NCBI GenBank assembly: GCA_965227875.1
Contig: OZ245783.1
Coordinates: 1,860,001-1,924,000, forward strand
From: G965227875 sp965227875
GTDB taxonomy: Bacteria; Pseudomonadota; Alphaproteobacteria; Rhizobiales; JAJFHC01
DNA length: 64,000 nucleotides
Direction of reading: 5' to 3'
The translations under genes were made by a program, and so were the position numbers. The notes under the pieces are model-generated. The model did no database searches and was not told the DNA's origin. It saw nothing but the letters and a program-made list of their open reading frames with translations. Shown here piece by piece: positions 49,372-57,931 of the stretch (positions are counted from its first letter, which is position 1; every line of letters starts with the position of its first letter).

Positions 49372-50328
49372 ATGTCCCAGGCCTCCCCCCTCGCACGCCG
49401 CCGGCAAGGCATCCGGCACGCACCGCTCACCCGGACCGACTTCAGCGTGACACGGGACGGCCGCCCGCTCGATACACTCGCAGGCGCCGCGGGATTGCCC
49501 GCCGACGCCGACCCCGATCGCGGGATGTCCCGCGAAGGTTTTGCACGACTGGGCCAGGCGCTGCGGACCACGCTCGACGCGAGGCAGGAGGCCATTGTCG
49601 AGCGCTTCGTCCAGGCGAAGGTCGCGACACTCCATGTGGGCGGCTTCGCGCCAGCAGACGCGTCTCTCGCCGCCCTGGCACTGATGGCGGCATGCGGCCT
49701 CGATCCGATGACCTATGACGACAGCCCGGTCCCGGCAATGGTCACGTCGCTTGGAAACGAAAGTGCCGGCGGACCGCTGCGCCCTCACCTCGGGTTTCGG
49801 ACGGAAGGCCCCTATTTCGGCATCAACGCCATGGCGCAGGGCCATGCGGCCGCCCCGTCCACGGTCGCCTACGCAGCCGTCGAGGCGGACGCCTCGCAGG
49901 CCATTTCCCTGCTGCCGCTCGCCGACCTGCTCGGAGACCTCGACGACGACACGCAAGCCGCGCTGCACGCCCCGGATTTCAGGTACGTGCGGGCCGGGCG
50001 CCGACAGGCGCGTCACATCCCCGTTCTCGGAACGGGAGCGGAGGGCACGTGCCATGTCCGGTTCGACTGGCAGGCCTTCGACACCGAACCCGATGCGCCG
50101 AAATCCGCGCACGAGGCGCTCGAGGCATTTCGGCTCGCAATCATCGCGGCGGCGCATCGCAGCGTCTGCCTCGGTCCCGGCGAAGTGCTACTCCTCAACA
50201 ACCGCCTCGCCCTGCATGCGACCGACCGCCTGATCGGCGGCCCGGGACGCTATGTCCGTCTGCTCGGACGCGACGCCGACTGGCAGGGGCGTCTCGCCTG
50301 CCGCTGGCCGGTGGTCGCCATCACCTGA
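49372..50328 (+). CDS. clavaminate-synthase-like protein lacking the first iron histidine
   Basis: A 318-residue protein. The C-terminal half reads like the clavaminate-synthase/asparagine-oxygenase branch of Fe(II)/2-oxoglutarate enzymes: STVAYAAVEADASQAISLLPLADL, CHVRFDW, and LGPGEVLLLNNRLALHATDRLIGGPGRYVRLLGRD. H282 is the distal iron ligand and R296 or R300 the 2-oxoglutarate arginine. Where the family has HTE, this protein has R143-T144-E145 (GFRTEGPYF), so the first histidine is missing. It may be inactive, or use another residue. The 143-bp gap ahead of it carries a palindrome. Confidence 0.6.
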   Translation: MSQASPLARRRQGIRHAPLTRTDFSVTRDGRPLDTLAGAAGLPADADPDRGMSREGFARLGQALRTTLDARQEAIVERFVQAKVATLHVGGFAPADASLAALALMAACGLDPMTYDDSPVPAMVTSLGNESAGGPLRPHLGFRTEGPYFGINAMAQGHAAAPSTVAYAAVEADASQAISLLPLADLLGDLDDDTQAALHAPDFRYVRAGRRQARHIPVLGTGAEGTCHVRFDWQAFDTEPDAPKSAHEALEAFRLAIIAAAHRSVCLGPGEVLLLNNRLALHATDRLIGGPGRYVRLLGRDADWQGRLACRWPVVAIT

Positions 50329-50400
50329 CCGCTCTCGAACGCACTCATAGGCCTGCAGCGCAGGCCGTCGGCACCTACAACCACAACCTGGCTCGATCAG

Positions 50401-51027
50401 ATGTCTCTCGAACAGCACCTCGCCGGGCGCGCACCGCTTTCGCGCCACGTCCACCGCCAACCCGACAACCGGGAAATAGATCCCCGCACCGGCCGCGGCA
50501 CGATCATGCGCATCGATGCGCCCGGCCTCGCAATGGCCGAAACCGTCGCCTGTCCGCCCCCGGACATGCCCGACCGCAAGTCCATCCAGTGCCAGGCCCT
50601 GACCCATACGCTCCTGGCCGCGCTGCGCTGGGCGCTTCCCGACGTCGGGCCGGTTGAAGCCTCCTTCTGCCGGACGGCGCGCGAGTGCGCCGTCACGTTC
50701 ATACCGACCCCGGCATGGCGGGAAGCGACGCTCTCGCGCATCCACAGGTACGGAAGAAGCATCGTCGCGATGAATTGCGACGTCTATACCGGCCCGCTGA
50801 CGGCGGGACCGCTCGTGCCGCGGCCGCCCGCGGTCGATACGTCGGCGACGATTCCCGTCAGTGAATGGATGATGCGGTCGGATTTCGCCGCGGTCGGGCG
50901 GTCGGTCGGCACGACGGCCCTCATCGGCGCCTTTTCCCTGCGCCTGCAGGGCGTCCCGGCCGGCGGACACCGTGTGCGCCTCGTGGCGCGGACCGAAAAG
51001 ACGGCCCTCTACTGGTATTGCGGCTGA
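50401..51027 (+). CDS. hypothetical protein upstream of chrR
   Basis: A 208-residue soluble protein that I do not recognise. It has no signal peptide or TM segment. Notable segments are ASFCRTARECAVTFIPTPAWREATLSRIHRYGRSIVAMNCDVYTGPLTAG and RVRLVARTEKTALYWYCG at the end. No strong ribosome binding site precedes ATG 50401, and ATG 50506 is an alternative start. It ends 20 bp before the ECF-type promoter of chrR, so it is probably not in the chrR transcript. It does not resemble a sigma factor. Confidence 0.6.
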   Translation: MSLEQHLAGRAPLSRHVHRQPDNREIDPRTGRGTIMRIDAPGLAMAETVACPPPDMPDRKSIQCQALTHTLLAALRWALPDVGPVEASFCRTARECAVTFIPTPAWREATLSRIHRYGRSIVAMNCDVYTGPLTAGPLVPRPPAVDTSATIPVSEWMMRSDFAAVGRSVGTTALIGAFSLRLQGVPAGGHRVRLVARTEKTALYWYCG

Positions 51028-51047
51028 CGACGAATTTGCGCCGCCGG

Positions 51048-51077
51048 TGATCCGGCACGCGACCCGAAACGTAATCT
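51048..51077 (+). promoter_or_regulatory. RpoE/ChrR-type (ECF11) promoter of chrR
   Basis: TGATCC (51048-51053), exactly 18 bp, then TAATCT (51072-51077). This fits the R. sphaeroides RpoE form TGATCC-N18-TAAG-like. It lies 60 bp before the chrR ATG. Confidence 0.75.
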
Positions 51078-51136
51078 CCGGCATATCTGATCAACCACCC
51101 GCGCCTCCGGGCGCGGATCCGGAGAGCCTTGTTTCC

Positions 51137-51793
51137 ATGTCTGACCGTCATCACGCCGATCCGGCGACCCTCCTGGGGTTCGCGTCCGGTACGCTTGAGG
51201 ATCCTTTCCGTACCGTCGTCGCGTGTCACCTCGAAGCCTGCGAGATCTGCAGGACGGCGTTGAGCCGCCTGGAGCATGTCGGCGGCGCGGAACTCGAGAA
51301 GATCGAGCCGCAGGCCCTGACCGAGGAAATACGCCGGCTGACGCTTGACCGCGCCGCCCGGACCCCCGCATCGATCCTGCCGGCCAAAAACTCTGCGCCA
51401 CGCCCCGACGGACTGCCCCGCGCCCTCGCGCGGCGTATCGACGTCGACATCGACACGATACCGTGGCGCACAGTGGGTCCGCGCGTCGGGTACTGGCGGG
51501 CGCCCGAACGGCCCGGCGACAGCGGCGCGCTGACGTTCTTCCGCATTGCCAATGGCGGCCACATCCCCGAACACGGGCATGGCGGCCGGGAGATGACCTA
51601 CATATTGCGGGGATCCTACAGCGACCGGTTCGGCCGCTTCGGCCCGGGCGACATCGCCGACTTCGACGAGGACGTCGAACATGATCCGGTCGCGGATTCC
51701 GAGATGCCCTGCATCTGCGTCGCCGCGACCGAGGCACCGACGAAATTCAAGGGAGTGATCGGACGCATCCTGCAGCCGCTTGTCGGCATCTGA
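51137..51793 (+). CDS. chrR: ChrR-type zinc anti-sigma factor
   Basis: A 218-residue protein matching R. sphaeroides ChrR, which holds its ECF sigma factor inactive until singlet oxygen appears. The N-terminal anti-sigma domain has the zinc ligands H5/H6, H31, C35 and C38 (CHLEACEIC). The C-terminal cupin has H146, H148, E152 and H182, with spacings equal to ChrR H141/H143/E147/H177, and the C192/C194 pair. No rpoE gene adjoins, contrary to the usual rpoE-chrR order. ATG 51137 is the start giving the family N-terminus. An operon of membrane and lipid genes follows after 94 bp. Confidence 0.94.
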   Translation: MSDRHHADPATLLGFASGTLEDPFRTVVACHLEACEICRTALSRLEHVGGAELEKIEPQALTEEIRRLTLDRAARTPASILPAKNSAPRPDGLPRALARRIDVDIDTIPWRTVGPRVGYWRAPERPGDSGALTFFRIANGGHIPEHGHGGREMTYILRGSYSDRFGRFGPGDIADFDEDVEHDPVADSEMPCICVAATEAPTKFKGVIGRILQPLVGI

Positions 51794-51887
51794 CGCTCAT
51801 CGAACGGACAACTCCGGAGCGGGGCGGCTGCGACCACCGTTCATCGGTACAATTCACGAGACGCTGCACGGCGGCGAGGGGAGACCT

Positions 51888-53219
51888 ATGCATATCGCAA
51901 TCATCGGATCTGGCATTTCGGGCCTGTCATGCGCCTGGCTTCTGTCGGCCGCCCACGAGGTGACGGTCTACGAGGAGGCGGGCTGGTATGGCGGGCACGC
52001 CAACACCCGCGACGTGGAGCTGCCCGGCGGGACGGTTCCGGTCGACACGGGATTCCTCGTCTACAACGAGCCGAGCTACCCCAACTTCACCGCCTTCATG
52101 GATCACCTGGACGTGGCCACGGAAGCCTCCGACATGTCCTTCGCGGTGTCGCTCGACCGCGGAAGGCTCGAATATAACGGCACGGACCTCGCCGGCCTGT
52201 TCGCGCAGAAACGCAACGTCGTGCGGCCGCGCTACTGGACCATGCTGCGGGACATTCTCCGCTTCTACCGCCAGGGCCGGGAGTATCTCGCCACGGGCTC
52301 CGTTCCCGACGTGAGCCTCGGCGAGCATCTTTCTGCGCAGGGCTACTCGCAAGGGTTCATCCGCGATCACCTGCTGCCCATGGGCGCGGCGATCTGGTCG
52401 GTGCCGTCCGACACCATGCTGTCCTTCCCGCTCGAGGCGTTCCTTCGCTTCTGCGGCAACCATGGCCTACTCCAGGTCGAGGGCCGGCCGCAATGGCGCA
52501 CCGTTTCGGGCCGCAGCCGCACATATGTCGACAGCGTGCTGCGCGCCATGGGCGAGCGCCTTTCGCTCCGGCCGGGCGCCGTGGCGCTCGACCGCAGCGC
52601 GGACCGTCCCGTCGTCATCGACGCGTCCGGCGAACGGTCCGCCTATGACGCCATCATGCTCGCCTGCCATGCCGACCAGGCGCTCGGGCTTCTCGACGAC
52701 GCCGACGACATGGAGCGCGGGCTCCTCGGCGCCTTCGGCTACCAGCCCAACAGCGCCTATCTCCACACCGACCCCGCCCTGATGCCGCAGCGTCACGCCT
52801 GCTGGGCGGCCTGGAACTATCTGCGCGAGGGCGACGACGAGGACAGTGTCTGCATCACCTACTGGCTCAACCGGCTGCAGAACCTGGACGTCGAACAGGA
52901 CATCTTCGTCACCCTCAATCCCGGCCGCCTGCCGGATCCCGCCCACGTGGTCGACGTGATCGAGTACACCCATCCGGTCTTCGACCGCGCCGCGATCGAT
53001 GCCCAGGCCGATCTCTGGTCGCTCCAGTCCCATCGCGACACCTGGTACTGCGGCGCCTATTTCGGGTACGGTTTTCACGAAGACGGCCTGCAGTCCGGTC
53101 TCGCCGTCGCCGAAGACCTTGGCGGCGTGCGTCGTCCCTGGCGCGTCGCTGGCGAGTCCGGCCGCATCAGCCGTCATCCCGTGGCGAAGCTTCCGATCAG
53201 CATGCAGGCCGCCGAATGA
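51888..53219 (+). CDS. FAD-dependent oxidoreductase of the ChrR cluster
   Basis: A 443-residue flavoprotein of the amine-oxidase-like fold. The FAD-binding GSGISGLSCAWLLSAAHEVTVYEEAGWYGGHANT spans 7-41, and the C-terminal end GYGFHEDGLQSGLAVAEDLG is the second FAD contact. In many proteobacteria this family sits with DUF1365 and a cyclopropane-fatty-acid synthase and is linked to modified fatty acids. ATG 51888 has GAGGGGAG upstream. The stop overlaps the DUF1365 start by 4 bp. Confidence 0.92.
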   Translation: MHIAIIGSGISGLSCAWLLSAAHEVTVYEEAGWYGGHANTRDVELPGGTVPVDTGFLVYNEPSYPNFTAFMDHLDVATEASDMSFAVSLDRGRLEYNGTDLAGLFAQKRNVVRPRYWTMLRDILRFYRQGREYLATGSVPDVSLGEHLSAQGYSQGFIRDHLLPMGAAIWSVPSDTMLSFPLEAFLRFCGNHGLLQVEGRPQWRTVSGRSRTYVDSVLRAMGERLSLRPGAVALDRSADRPVVIDASGERSAYDAIMLACHADQALGLLDDADDMERGLLGAFGYQPNSAYLHTDPALMPQRHACWAAWNYLREGDDEDSVCITYWLNRLQNLDVEQDIFVTLNPGRLPDPAHVVDVIEYTHPVFDRAAIDAQADLWSLQSHRDTWYCGAYFGYGFHEDGLQSGLAVAEDLGGVRRPWRVAGESGRISRHPVAKLPISMQAAE

Positions 53220-54028
53220 CATTGCCCCAGACCTGCCTCTACAGCGGCACCGTGGTCCATCGCCGGATGAAGAAGGCCGTGCACGCTTTCTCCTATTCGG
53301 TGTTCTCGGCCTTCCTCGATCTCGAGCGGCTGGACGAGGCGGACCGGGCGAGCCGCCTGTTCTCCGTCAATCGCGCCAACCTGTTCAGCTTCCACGAAAG
53401 CGATCACGGCACCGGGGAAGACGCCCCGCTTGCCACGCAGATCCGCAACAGGATCGCCGCGTCCGGCATCGTGCCCGGCGACGGGCCCGTCTTCCTGATG
53501 TGTTATCCGCGGGTCCTGGGTTACGTCTTCAATCCCATCAGCACGTTCTTTTCCTACCGCCGCGACGGTGGCCTGGCGGCCATCGTCTACCAGGTGAACA
53601 ACACCTTCCACGACTGCCATTTCTATGTGGTGCCGGTTGGTGCGGAGCAAGGCGAGAGCGACGTGCTCCGGCACAGTTGCCCGAAGCGCATGTACGTGTC
53701 GCCCTTCATCGGGATGGACGCGTCCTACGGGTTCGCCCTGCGCCCGCCCGCCGAGGGTTTCCGGCTCGTGATCCGCGAACACGAGGAAGGCAGCACCGTG
53801 CTTCACGCCTCCTTCGCGGCCGAACGCCGGGCGTTCGACAACGCGACCCTGCTGCGCTTTGCAACTTCCTATGCCTTAATGACGTTCAAGGTCATGACGG
53901 CAATTCACTGGGAAGCCGCCCGGCTCTGGCTCAAGCGGGTTCCGTTCCACCGGCACCCCGAGCCGCCGAAGGACACCGTGACGATCGCGGCGGCACCGAC
54001 ACGACAACACCTGGATGGTACAGCATGA
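53216..54028 (+). CDS. DUF1365 domain-containing protein
   Basis: A 270-residue protein with family segments TCLYSGTVVHRRMKKAVHAFSYSVFSAFLDLERL, YPRVLGYVFNPISTFFSYR and VNNTFHDCH. DUF1365 members are found almost always between an FAD oxidoreductase and a Cfa-type methyltransferase, so a role in fatty-acid modification is inferred, with no proven activity. It overlaps its neighbours by 4 bp on both sides (ATGA and ATGA). Confidence 0.92.
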   Translation: MTLPQTCLYSGTVVHRRMKKAVHAFSYSVFSAFLDLERLDEADRASRLFSVNRANLFSFHESDHGTGEDAPLATQIRNRIAASGIVPGDGPVFLMCYPRVLGYVFNPISTFFSYRRDGGLAAIVYQVNNTFHDCHFYVVPVGAEQGESDVLRHSCPKRMYVSPFIGMDASYGFALRPPAEGFRLVIREHEEGSTVLHASFAAERRAFDNATLLRFATSYALMTFKVMTAIHWEAARLWLKRVPFHRHPEPPKDTVTIAAAPTRQHLDGTA

Positions 54029-55254
54029 CAGACGAAACCAACATTTCCCGGACACAGGCGCGAACGGCGGTCGGCACGGCCGAACACGGCCTGCTCGCCC
54101 GCATGGCGATCCGCGCGCTGGACGGTCTCGTCAACGGCAGGCTCACGATCACCATGCCCGGAGGCCAGAGCTACGTGTTCGGCGGAACCCGCTCGCGCGA
54201 ACCGCACGGCGTGGTGGCGATCCACGACACCCGCGTCTTCCGCCGCATGCTGCTCGGCGGCGACATGGGTCTCGCCGCCGCCTATCTCGACGGCGACTGG
54301 TCGACGCCCGATCTGTCCGCCGTTTTCGATCTGGCCATCGCCAACGAGCATTGCGATGCTATGTGGGATCACGGCCAGTGGTTCCACAGTGCGTTCAACC
54401 GCATCGCCCATCGCCTGCGATCCAACACGCGGCGCGGCAGCCGGCGCAACATCGCCCATCACTACGACCTCGGTAACGACTTCTATGCCGCGTGGCTCGA
54501 CCCGTCCATGACCTACTCGTCGGCGATCTTCGAGTCGCAGGACGAGGACTTGGGCGTGGCCCAGGCCCGCAAGTACCGCCGGATCCTCGACATGGCCGGC
54601 ATCGAGAGCGGTGACAGCGTCCTGGAGATCGGATGCGGATGGGGAAGCTTCGCACAGGCCGCCACCGAGCGCGGCGCCAGCGTCCGCGGCATCACCCTGT
54701 CCCGGGAACAGCTCGCCTGGTGCCGGGACCGCGGGGACATCGCGCCGGACCTCGCCCGCTTCGACTACTGCGACTACCGCGACGCGGAAGGCACCTACGA
54801 CCATATCGTGTCCATCGAGATGATCGAGGCCGTCGGCGTCGAGAACTGGCCGGTCTATTTCGAGACCATCCGCGAGCGCCTGCGCCCCGGCGGCACGGCG
54901 GTCATCCAGGCGATTCTCATCGAGGACGAACGCTTCGAGGAATACAGCCGCGGCACGGATTTCATCCAGCGCTACATTTTCCCCGGCGGTGTTCTGCTGT
55001 CACAGAAGGTTCTCGCCGAGCATGTCGAAAAGGCGGGACTCGCCCTGGACGGGGTGGAGACCTTCGGCCAGTCATACGAGCAGACGCTCATGCACTGGCA
55101 TCGCGCCTTCCAGGATGCCTGGCCGCAGATTTCCCGCATGGGCATGGACGATCGCTTCAAGCGCATGTGGGAATATTACCTGTGCTACTGCGCGGCCGGC
55201 TTCAGGGCGGGGAACATCGATGTCGGCCTCTTCCGCATCGAACGCCCGGCCTGA
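54025..55254 (+). CDS. cfa: cyclopropane-fatty-acyl-phospholipid synthase-like methyltransferase
   Basis: A 409-residue SAM-dependent enzyme acting on double bonds of membrane phospholipid chains. SAM motif I is VLEIGCGWGSFAQAA (G203 region). Family segments HYDLGNDFYAAWLDPSMTYSSAIF, SIEMIEAVGVENW, QRYIFPGGVLLS and WEYYLCYCAAGFRAGNID are present. In R. sphaeroides the ChrR-linked cfaA affects RpoE release after singlet oxygen. Its start overlaps the DUF1365 stop (ATGA) and its end overlaps the transporter start by 35 bp. Confidence 0.94.
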   Translation: MTDETNISRTQARTAVGTAEHGLLARMAIRALDGLVNGRLTITMPGGQSYVFGGTRSREPHGVVAIHDTRVFRRMLLGGDMGLAAAYLDGDWSTPDLSAVFDLAIANEHCDAMWDHGQWFHSAFNRIAHRLRSNTRRGSRRNIAHHYDLGNDFYAAWLDPSMTYSSAIFESQDEDLGVAQARKYRRILDMAGIESGDSVLEIGCGWGSFAQAATERGASVRGITLSREQLAWCRDRGDIAPDLARFDYCDYRDAEGTYDHIVSIEMIEAVGVENWPVYFETIRERLRPGGTAVIQAILIEDERFEEYSRGTDFIQRYIFPGGVLLSQKVLAEHVEKAGLALDGVETFGQSYEQTLMHWHRAFQDAWPQISRMGMDDRFKRMWEYYLCYCAAGFRAGNIDVGLFRIERPA

Positions 55255-56569
55255 CCGGCGCACGCTCGCGCTCTACGCCGCTCCGGCCTTCGCCACGGCG
55301 CTGCCGACCATCCCGGTCTACGTGCTGCTGCCCGAACACTATGCTTCGGCGACGGGCCTGAGCGTCGCCGCCATCGGCCTCGCTTTCATGCTGTCGCGTC
55401 TCCTCGACGTGGTGACCGACCCGGCGATCGGCTGGCTCATCGACCGCGTGGCGACCCCGTGGGGCCGCAGGCGGCCCTGGATTGTGCTCGGCGGCCTCGT
55501 CTGCGTGCCTGCCCTGCTGTTCGTCACCGCACCGCCGGAGGATGCCGGCATGATCTATCTCATGGGCTGGCTGGGTCTGCTCTATCTCGGATGGAGCCTC
55601 TTCCAGATTCCCTATTACGCCCTCGGCGCGGAACTGACGTCCGACCGCGCGGGACGCACCCGCGTCACCGCCGTGCGCGAGGCCATGGTGCTCGCCGGGA
55701 TTCTCAGCGCCGCCGTGCTGCCCGTGCTCTTCACCGCCGCGGGCCTGCCCGGGGCACGGCACACGCTCGCCATCGCCGTCGTCACGCTGGCCTTCGGCGC
55801 GGTCTCGCTGTTCGCGCTCGTCGCCTTCCTGCGCGAAGGCAATGCGCCTGCACGACTCTCCCACGCGGGATGGAGGGAGTTCCTGGAAGCGGCCCGCAAC
55901 CGGCTCTTCCTCAGGCTCTACGGCGCCTGGATCGTCAACGGCATTGCCAACGGCGTCGCCTCGGTGCTCTTCCCGTTCTACATCGTCTACGTCCTGGACG
56001 CGTCGGAGACGGCCAAGGGGCTGCTTATCCTGGCCTATTTCGCGTCCGCGGTAATCACGCTGCCGGTCTGGCTCCGGCTGTCGGAACGTCTCGACAAGTC
56101 CCGGACGTGGCTTCTGGCGATCCTCCTGTGCTGCGCCGTCTTCGTCTGGGTGCCGTTCATCTCCCAGGGCGCGATCCTGCCCTTCGCCATCGTGTGCCTG
56201 CTCACGGGCGCCACGCTCGGCGCCGACCTGGCGATCCCGCCGTCGCTGCTCGCCGACGTCACCGACTGGGAGCGTTACCGCACCGGCCGCCCGCGCACGG
56301 GAACCTTCTTCGGGCTCTGGACCATGGCGGCGAAACTCTCCCTCGCGATCTCGGCGGGGGCCGCGCTCTACGCAGTCGGCCTGTTCGGTTTCGAGAAAGG
56401 GCCCGGCAACCCGTCTTCGGCCCTCCTTGCGGTGGCCGTTGTCTACGCGGTCGTGCCGGTCGTGCTGAAACTCGCCGTCGCCGGGCTGTTGTGGACCTAC
56501 CCGTTCGGCGACCGGGCGCACGAGGCCGTCAGGCAGCGTCTCGACCGCAGGGGCATCGCGACAGCCTGA
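55220..56569 (+). CDS. MFS transporter, GPH (sugar:cation symporter) type
   Basis: A 449-residue inner-membrane carrier with twelve TM segments. RLLDVVTDPAIGWLIDRVATPWGRRRPWIV after TM2 is the GPH/MFS_2 signature, and ADLAIPPSLLADVTDWERYRTGRPRTGTFFG lies in the second half. The start at ATG 55220 lies inside the cfa gene, so the two are coupled. MFS_2 genes often end this FAD-DUF1365-Cfa cluster. A lipid or stress-related cargo is possible; a sugar is not required. Confidence 0.9.
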   Translation: MSASSASNARPDRRTLALYAAPAFATALPTIPVYVLLPEHYASATGLSVAAIGLAFMLSRLLDVVTDPAIGWLIDRVATPWGRRRPWIVLGGLVCVPALLFVTAPPEDAGMIYLMGWLGLLYLGWSLFQIPYYALGAELTSDRAGRTRVTAVREAMVLAGILSAAVLPVLFTAAGLPGARHTLAIAVVTLAFGAVSLFALVAFLREGNAPARLSHAGWREFLEAARNRLFLRLYGAWIVNGIANGVASVLFPFYIVYVLDASETAKGLLILAYFASAVITLPVWLRLSERLDKSRTWLLAILLCCAVFVWVPFISQGAILPFAIVCLLTGATLGADLAIPPSLLADVTDWERYRTGRPRTGTFFGLWTMAAKLSLAISAGAALYAVGLFGFEKGPGNPSSALLAVAVVYAVVPVVLKLAVAGLLWTYPFGDRAHEAVRQRLDRRGIATA

Positions 56570-56658
56570 CGCTCCACCCGCGACGGGTCGGATTACGCCT
56601 TAAACGAAAGCGGCCTGCGGCCTAGACTGTGCGCTTCTCGAGCCGCGAAAGGAGCGCC

Positions 56659-57090
56659 ATGACCTGGTCCATTCACCACGTGAACCTGCCCGCCAACGAT
56701 GTCCGCGAGTCGGCGACGTTCTATTCCGACATCATCGGCATGACAGAAGGCCGCTGGATCTATCCACCGAGCGAGCAGACCGGGGAGATCAGCCAGGATC
56801 CCGCGCGGCTCACCATCTTTCCCTGCGGTACGGACTCGGAAGGCGAGAACAGCGGCCTCCACCTGATCAGGCCCCAGCCATCCTTCGCCCGTCTGAACGG
56901 ACTCGACCACAACCCCACCATCGGTGGCCATGTGGCGCTCCAGGTCCGGGACCTCGATGCGGTGATCGCCCGGCTCGAGGCTGCCGGCATCCCCTATTCG
57001 AAGACCGGCACGTTCGCCATCCCGCACATGCGCCATATCTATCTCTACGACCCGTCCATGAACCTGCTGGAGATCAACCAGATCCTGTGA
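56659..57090 (+). CDS. VOC (glyoxalase/dioxygenase-fold) family protein
   Basis: A 143-residue vicinal-oxygen-chelate protein. It begins WSIHHVNLPANDVRESATFYSDIIGM, with an expected metal-binding His in the first motif. HVALQVRDLDAVIARLEAAGI and the C-terminal LYDPSMNLLEINQ (Glu ligand) complete the fold. AAAGGAG precedes the ATG by 6 nt. The reaction is not identifiable. It lies 89 bp after the MFS gene. Confidence 0.9.
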   Translation: MTWSIHHVNLPANDVRESATFYSDIIGMTEGRWIYPPSEQTGEISQDPARLTIFPCGTDSEGENSGLHLIRPQPSFARLNGLDHNPTIGGHVALQVRDLDAVIARLEAAGIPYSKTGTFAIPHMRHIYLYDPSMNLLEINQIL

Positions 57091-57102
57091 TCCGGCCGGC
57101 GT

Positions 57103-57831
57103 TCAGGCGGCGATGCGGCCCGACCGCGCCGCGGCGACGAAGTTCCCGATGATCCGCGCGCCGTGTCCGGTTTCCCGGTAACGCTGCGCGTATTCGGGAT
57201 GAGTGGCCCGCCAGCTCGCGCCCAGTGTCTCGACCGTGGCCTCGGGATGGAACTGGGTCGAGTACCACCCGTTTCCGTAGTCGAGCGCGGCGACGGGCAC
57301 GAGCGGATGCCGCGCCAGCAGAACCGCCCCGTCCGGCGGCGCGGTGACGTGTTCCTGATTGGCGAAATGCACCTCCGGGTCTCCGGCAAACCCGTCGAAC
57401 AGCGGCGAGGACCGTCCGGCCGCGGTCAGGTCCACCGGGTCGGTCGCGGCGACGAACCCGCCGGGCAGCATCTCCACGTCGGAACCGGCGTGAAGCGCCA
57501 TGAGCTGGTGCCCGCCGCAGATACCGAGCAGGGGCTTGCCGGTGCCGCGCAGCCGGTCGAACCAGTCACGCACCTCGGCCTGCCAGGCATAACCGTCATG
57601 GACCGAATTGTAGCTTCCGCCGAGGATGAACCCGTCCGCGTCCGCCGGATCGGGAACGGCTTCGCCGTGCGACACCGCCACCGCCGAGAGGCGCACCCCG
57701 TCGAGGCCGCCGAACGTGTTCAGGATCCACGCGCGCTCGTCCGCCCCGCCGGGAATGTTGTCGTAGACGCTGGGGTCGAACGTTCCCGGCTCGCCGAGAA
57801 TGGACAGGAAACAAACCCGGATTTCATCCAT
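57103..57831 (-). CDS. type 1 glutamine amidotransferase-like protein
   Basis: A 242-residue protein with the nucleophile C105 in GICGGHQLMA and H195/E197 in TQFHPEA. GFILGGSYNS gives the oxyanion-side loop. It is a stand-alone GMP-synthase-like amidotransferase, distinct from the one at 41076. It is convergent with the VOC gene and divergent from the photolyase gene. Substrate unknown. Confidence 0.88.
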   Translation of the reverse strand: MDEIRVCFLSILGEPGTFDPSVYDNIPGGADERAWILNTFGGLDGVRLSAVAVSHGEAVPDPADADGFILGGSYNSVHDGYAWQAEVRDWFDRLRGTGKPLLGICGGHQLMALHAGSDVEMLPGGFVAATDPVDLTAAGRSSPLFDGFAGDPEVHFANQEHVTAPPDGAVLLARHPLVPVAALDYGNGWYSTQFHPEATVETLGASWRATHPEYAQRYRETGHGARIIGNFVAAARSGRIAA

Positions 57832-57869
57832 TCAGGTCAACGCCTCCGAAAGGTCTGCCGAAAGGACAC

Positions 57870-57899
57870 CGATCCGTGTCCGCCTGTGATGCGTATCAA
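57870..57899 (+). promoter_or_regulatory. candidate RpoE/ChrR-type promoter of the photolyase gene
   Basis: CGATCC (57870-57875), 18 bp, then TATCAA (57894-57899). One mismatch in the -35 and a TA-bearing -10. It lies 32 bp before the ATG at 57932. Confidence 0.55.
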
Positions 57900-57931
57900 T
57901 TTCTTTGACCGACACCAAGCAGGAAAACAGG

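Noticed and set aside
54989..55219. long N-terminal extension of the MFS transporter frame
   Set aside because: It lies inside the intact cfa gene in another frame. The proper start is ATG 55220 just before TM1.
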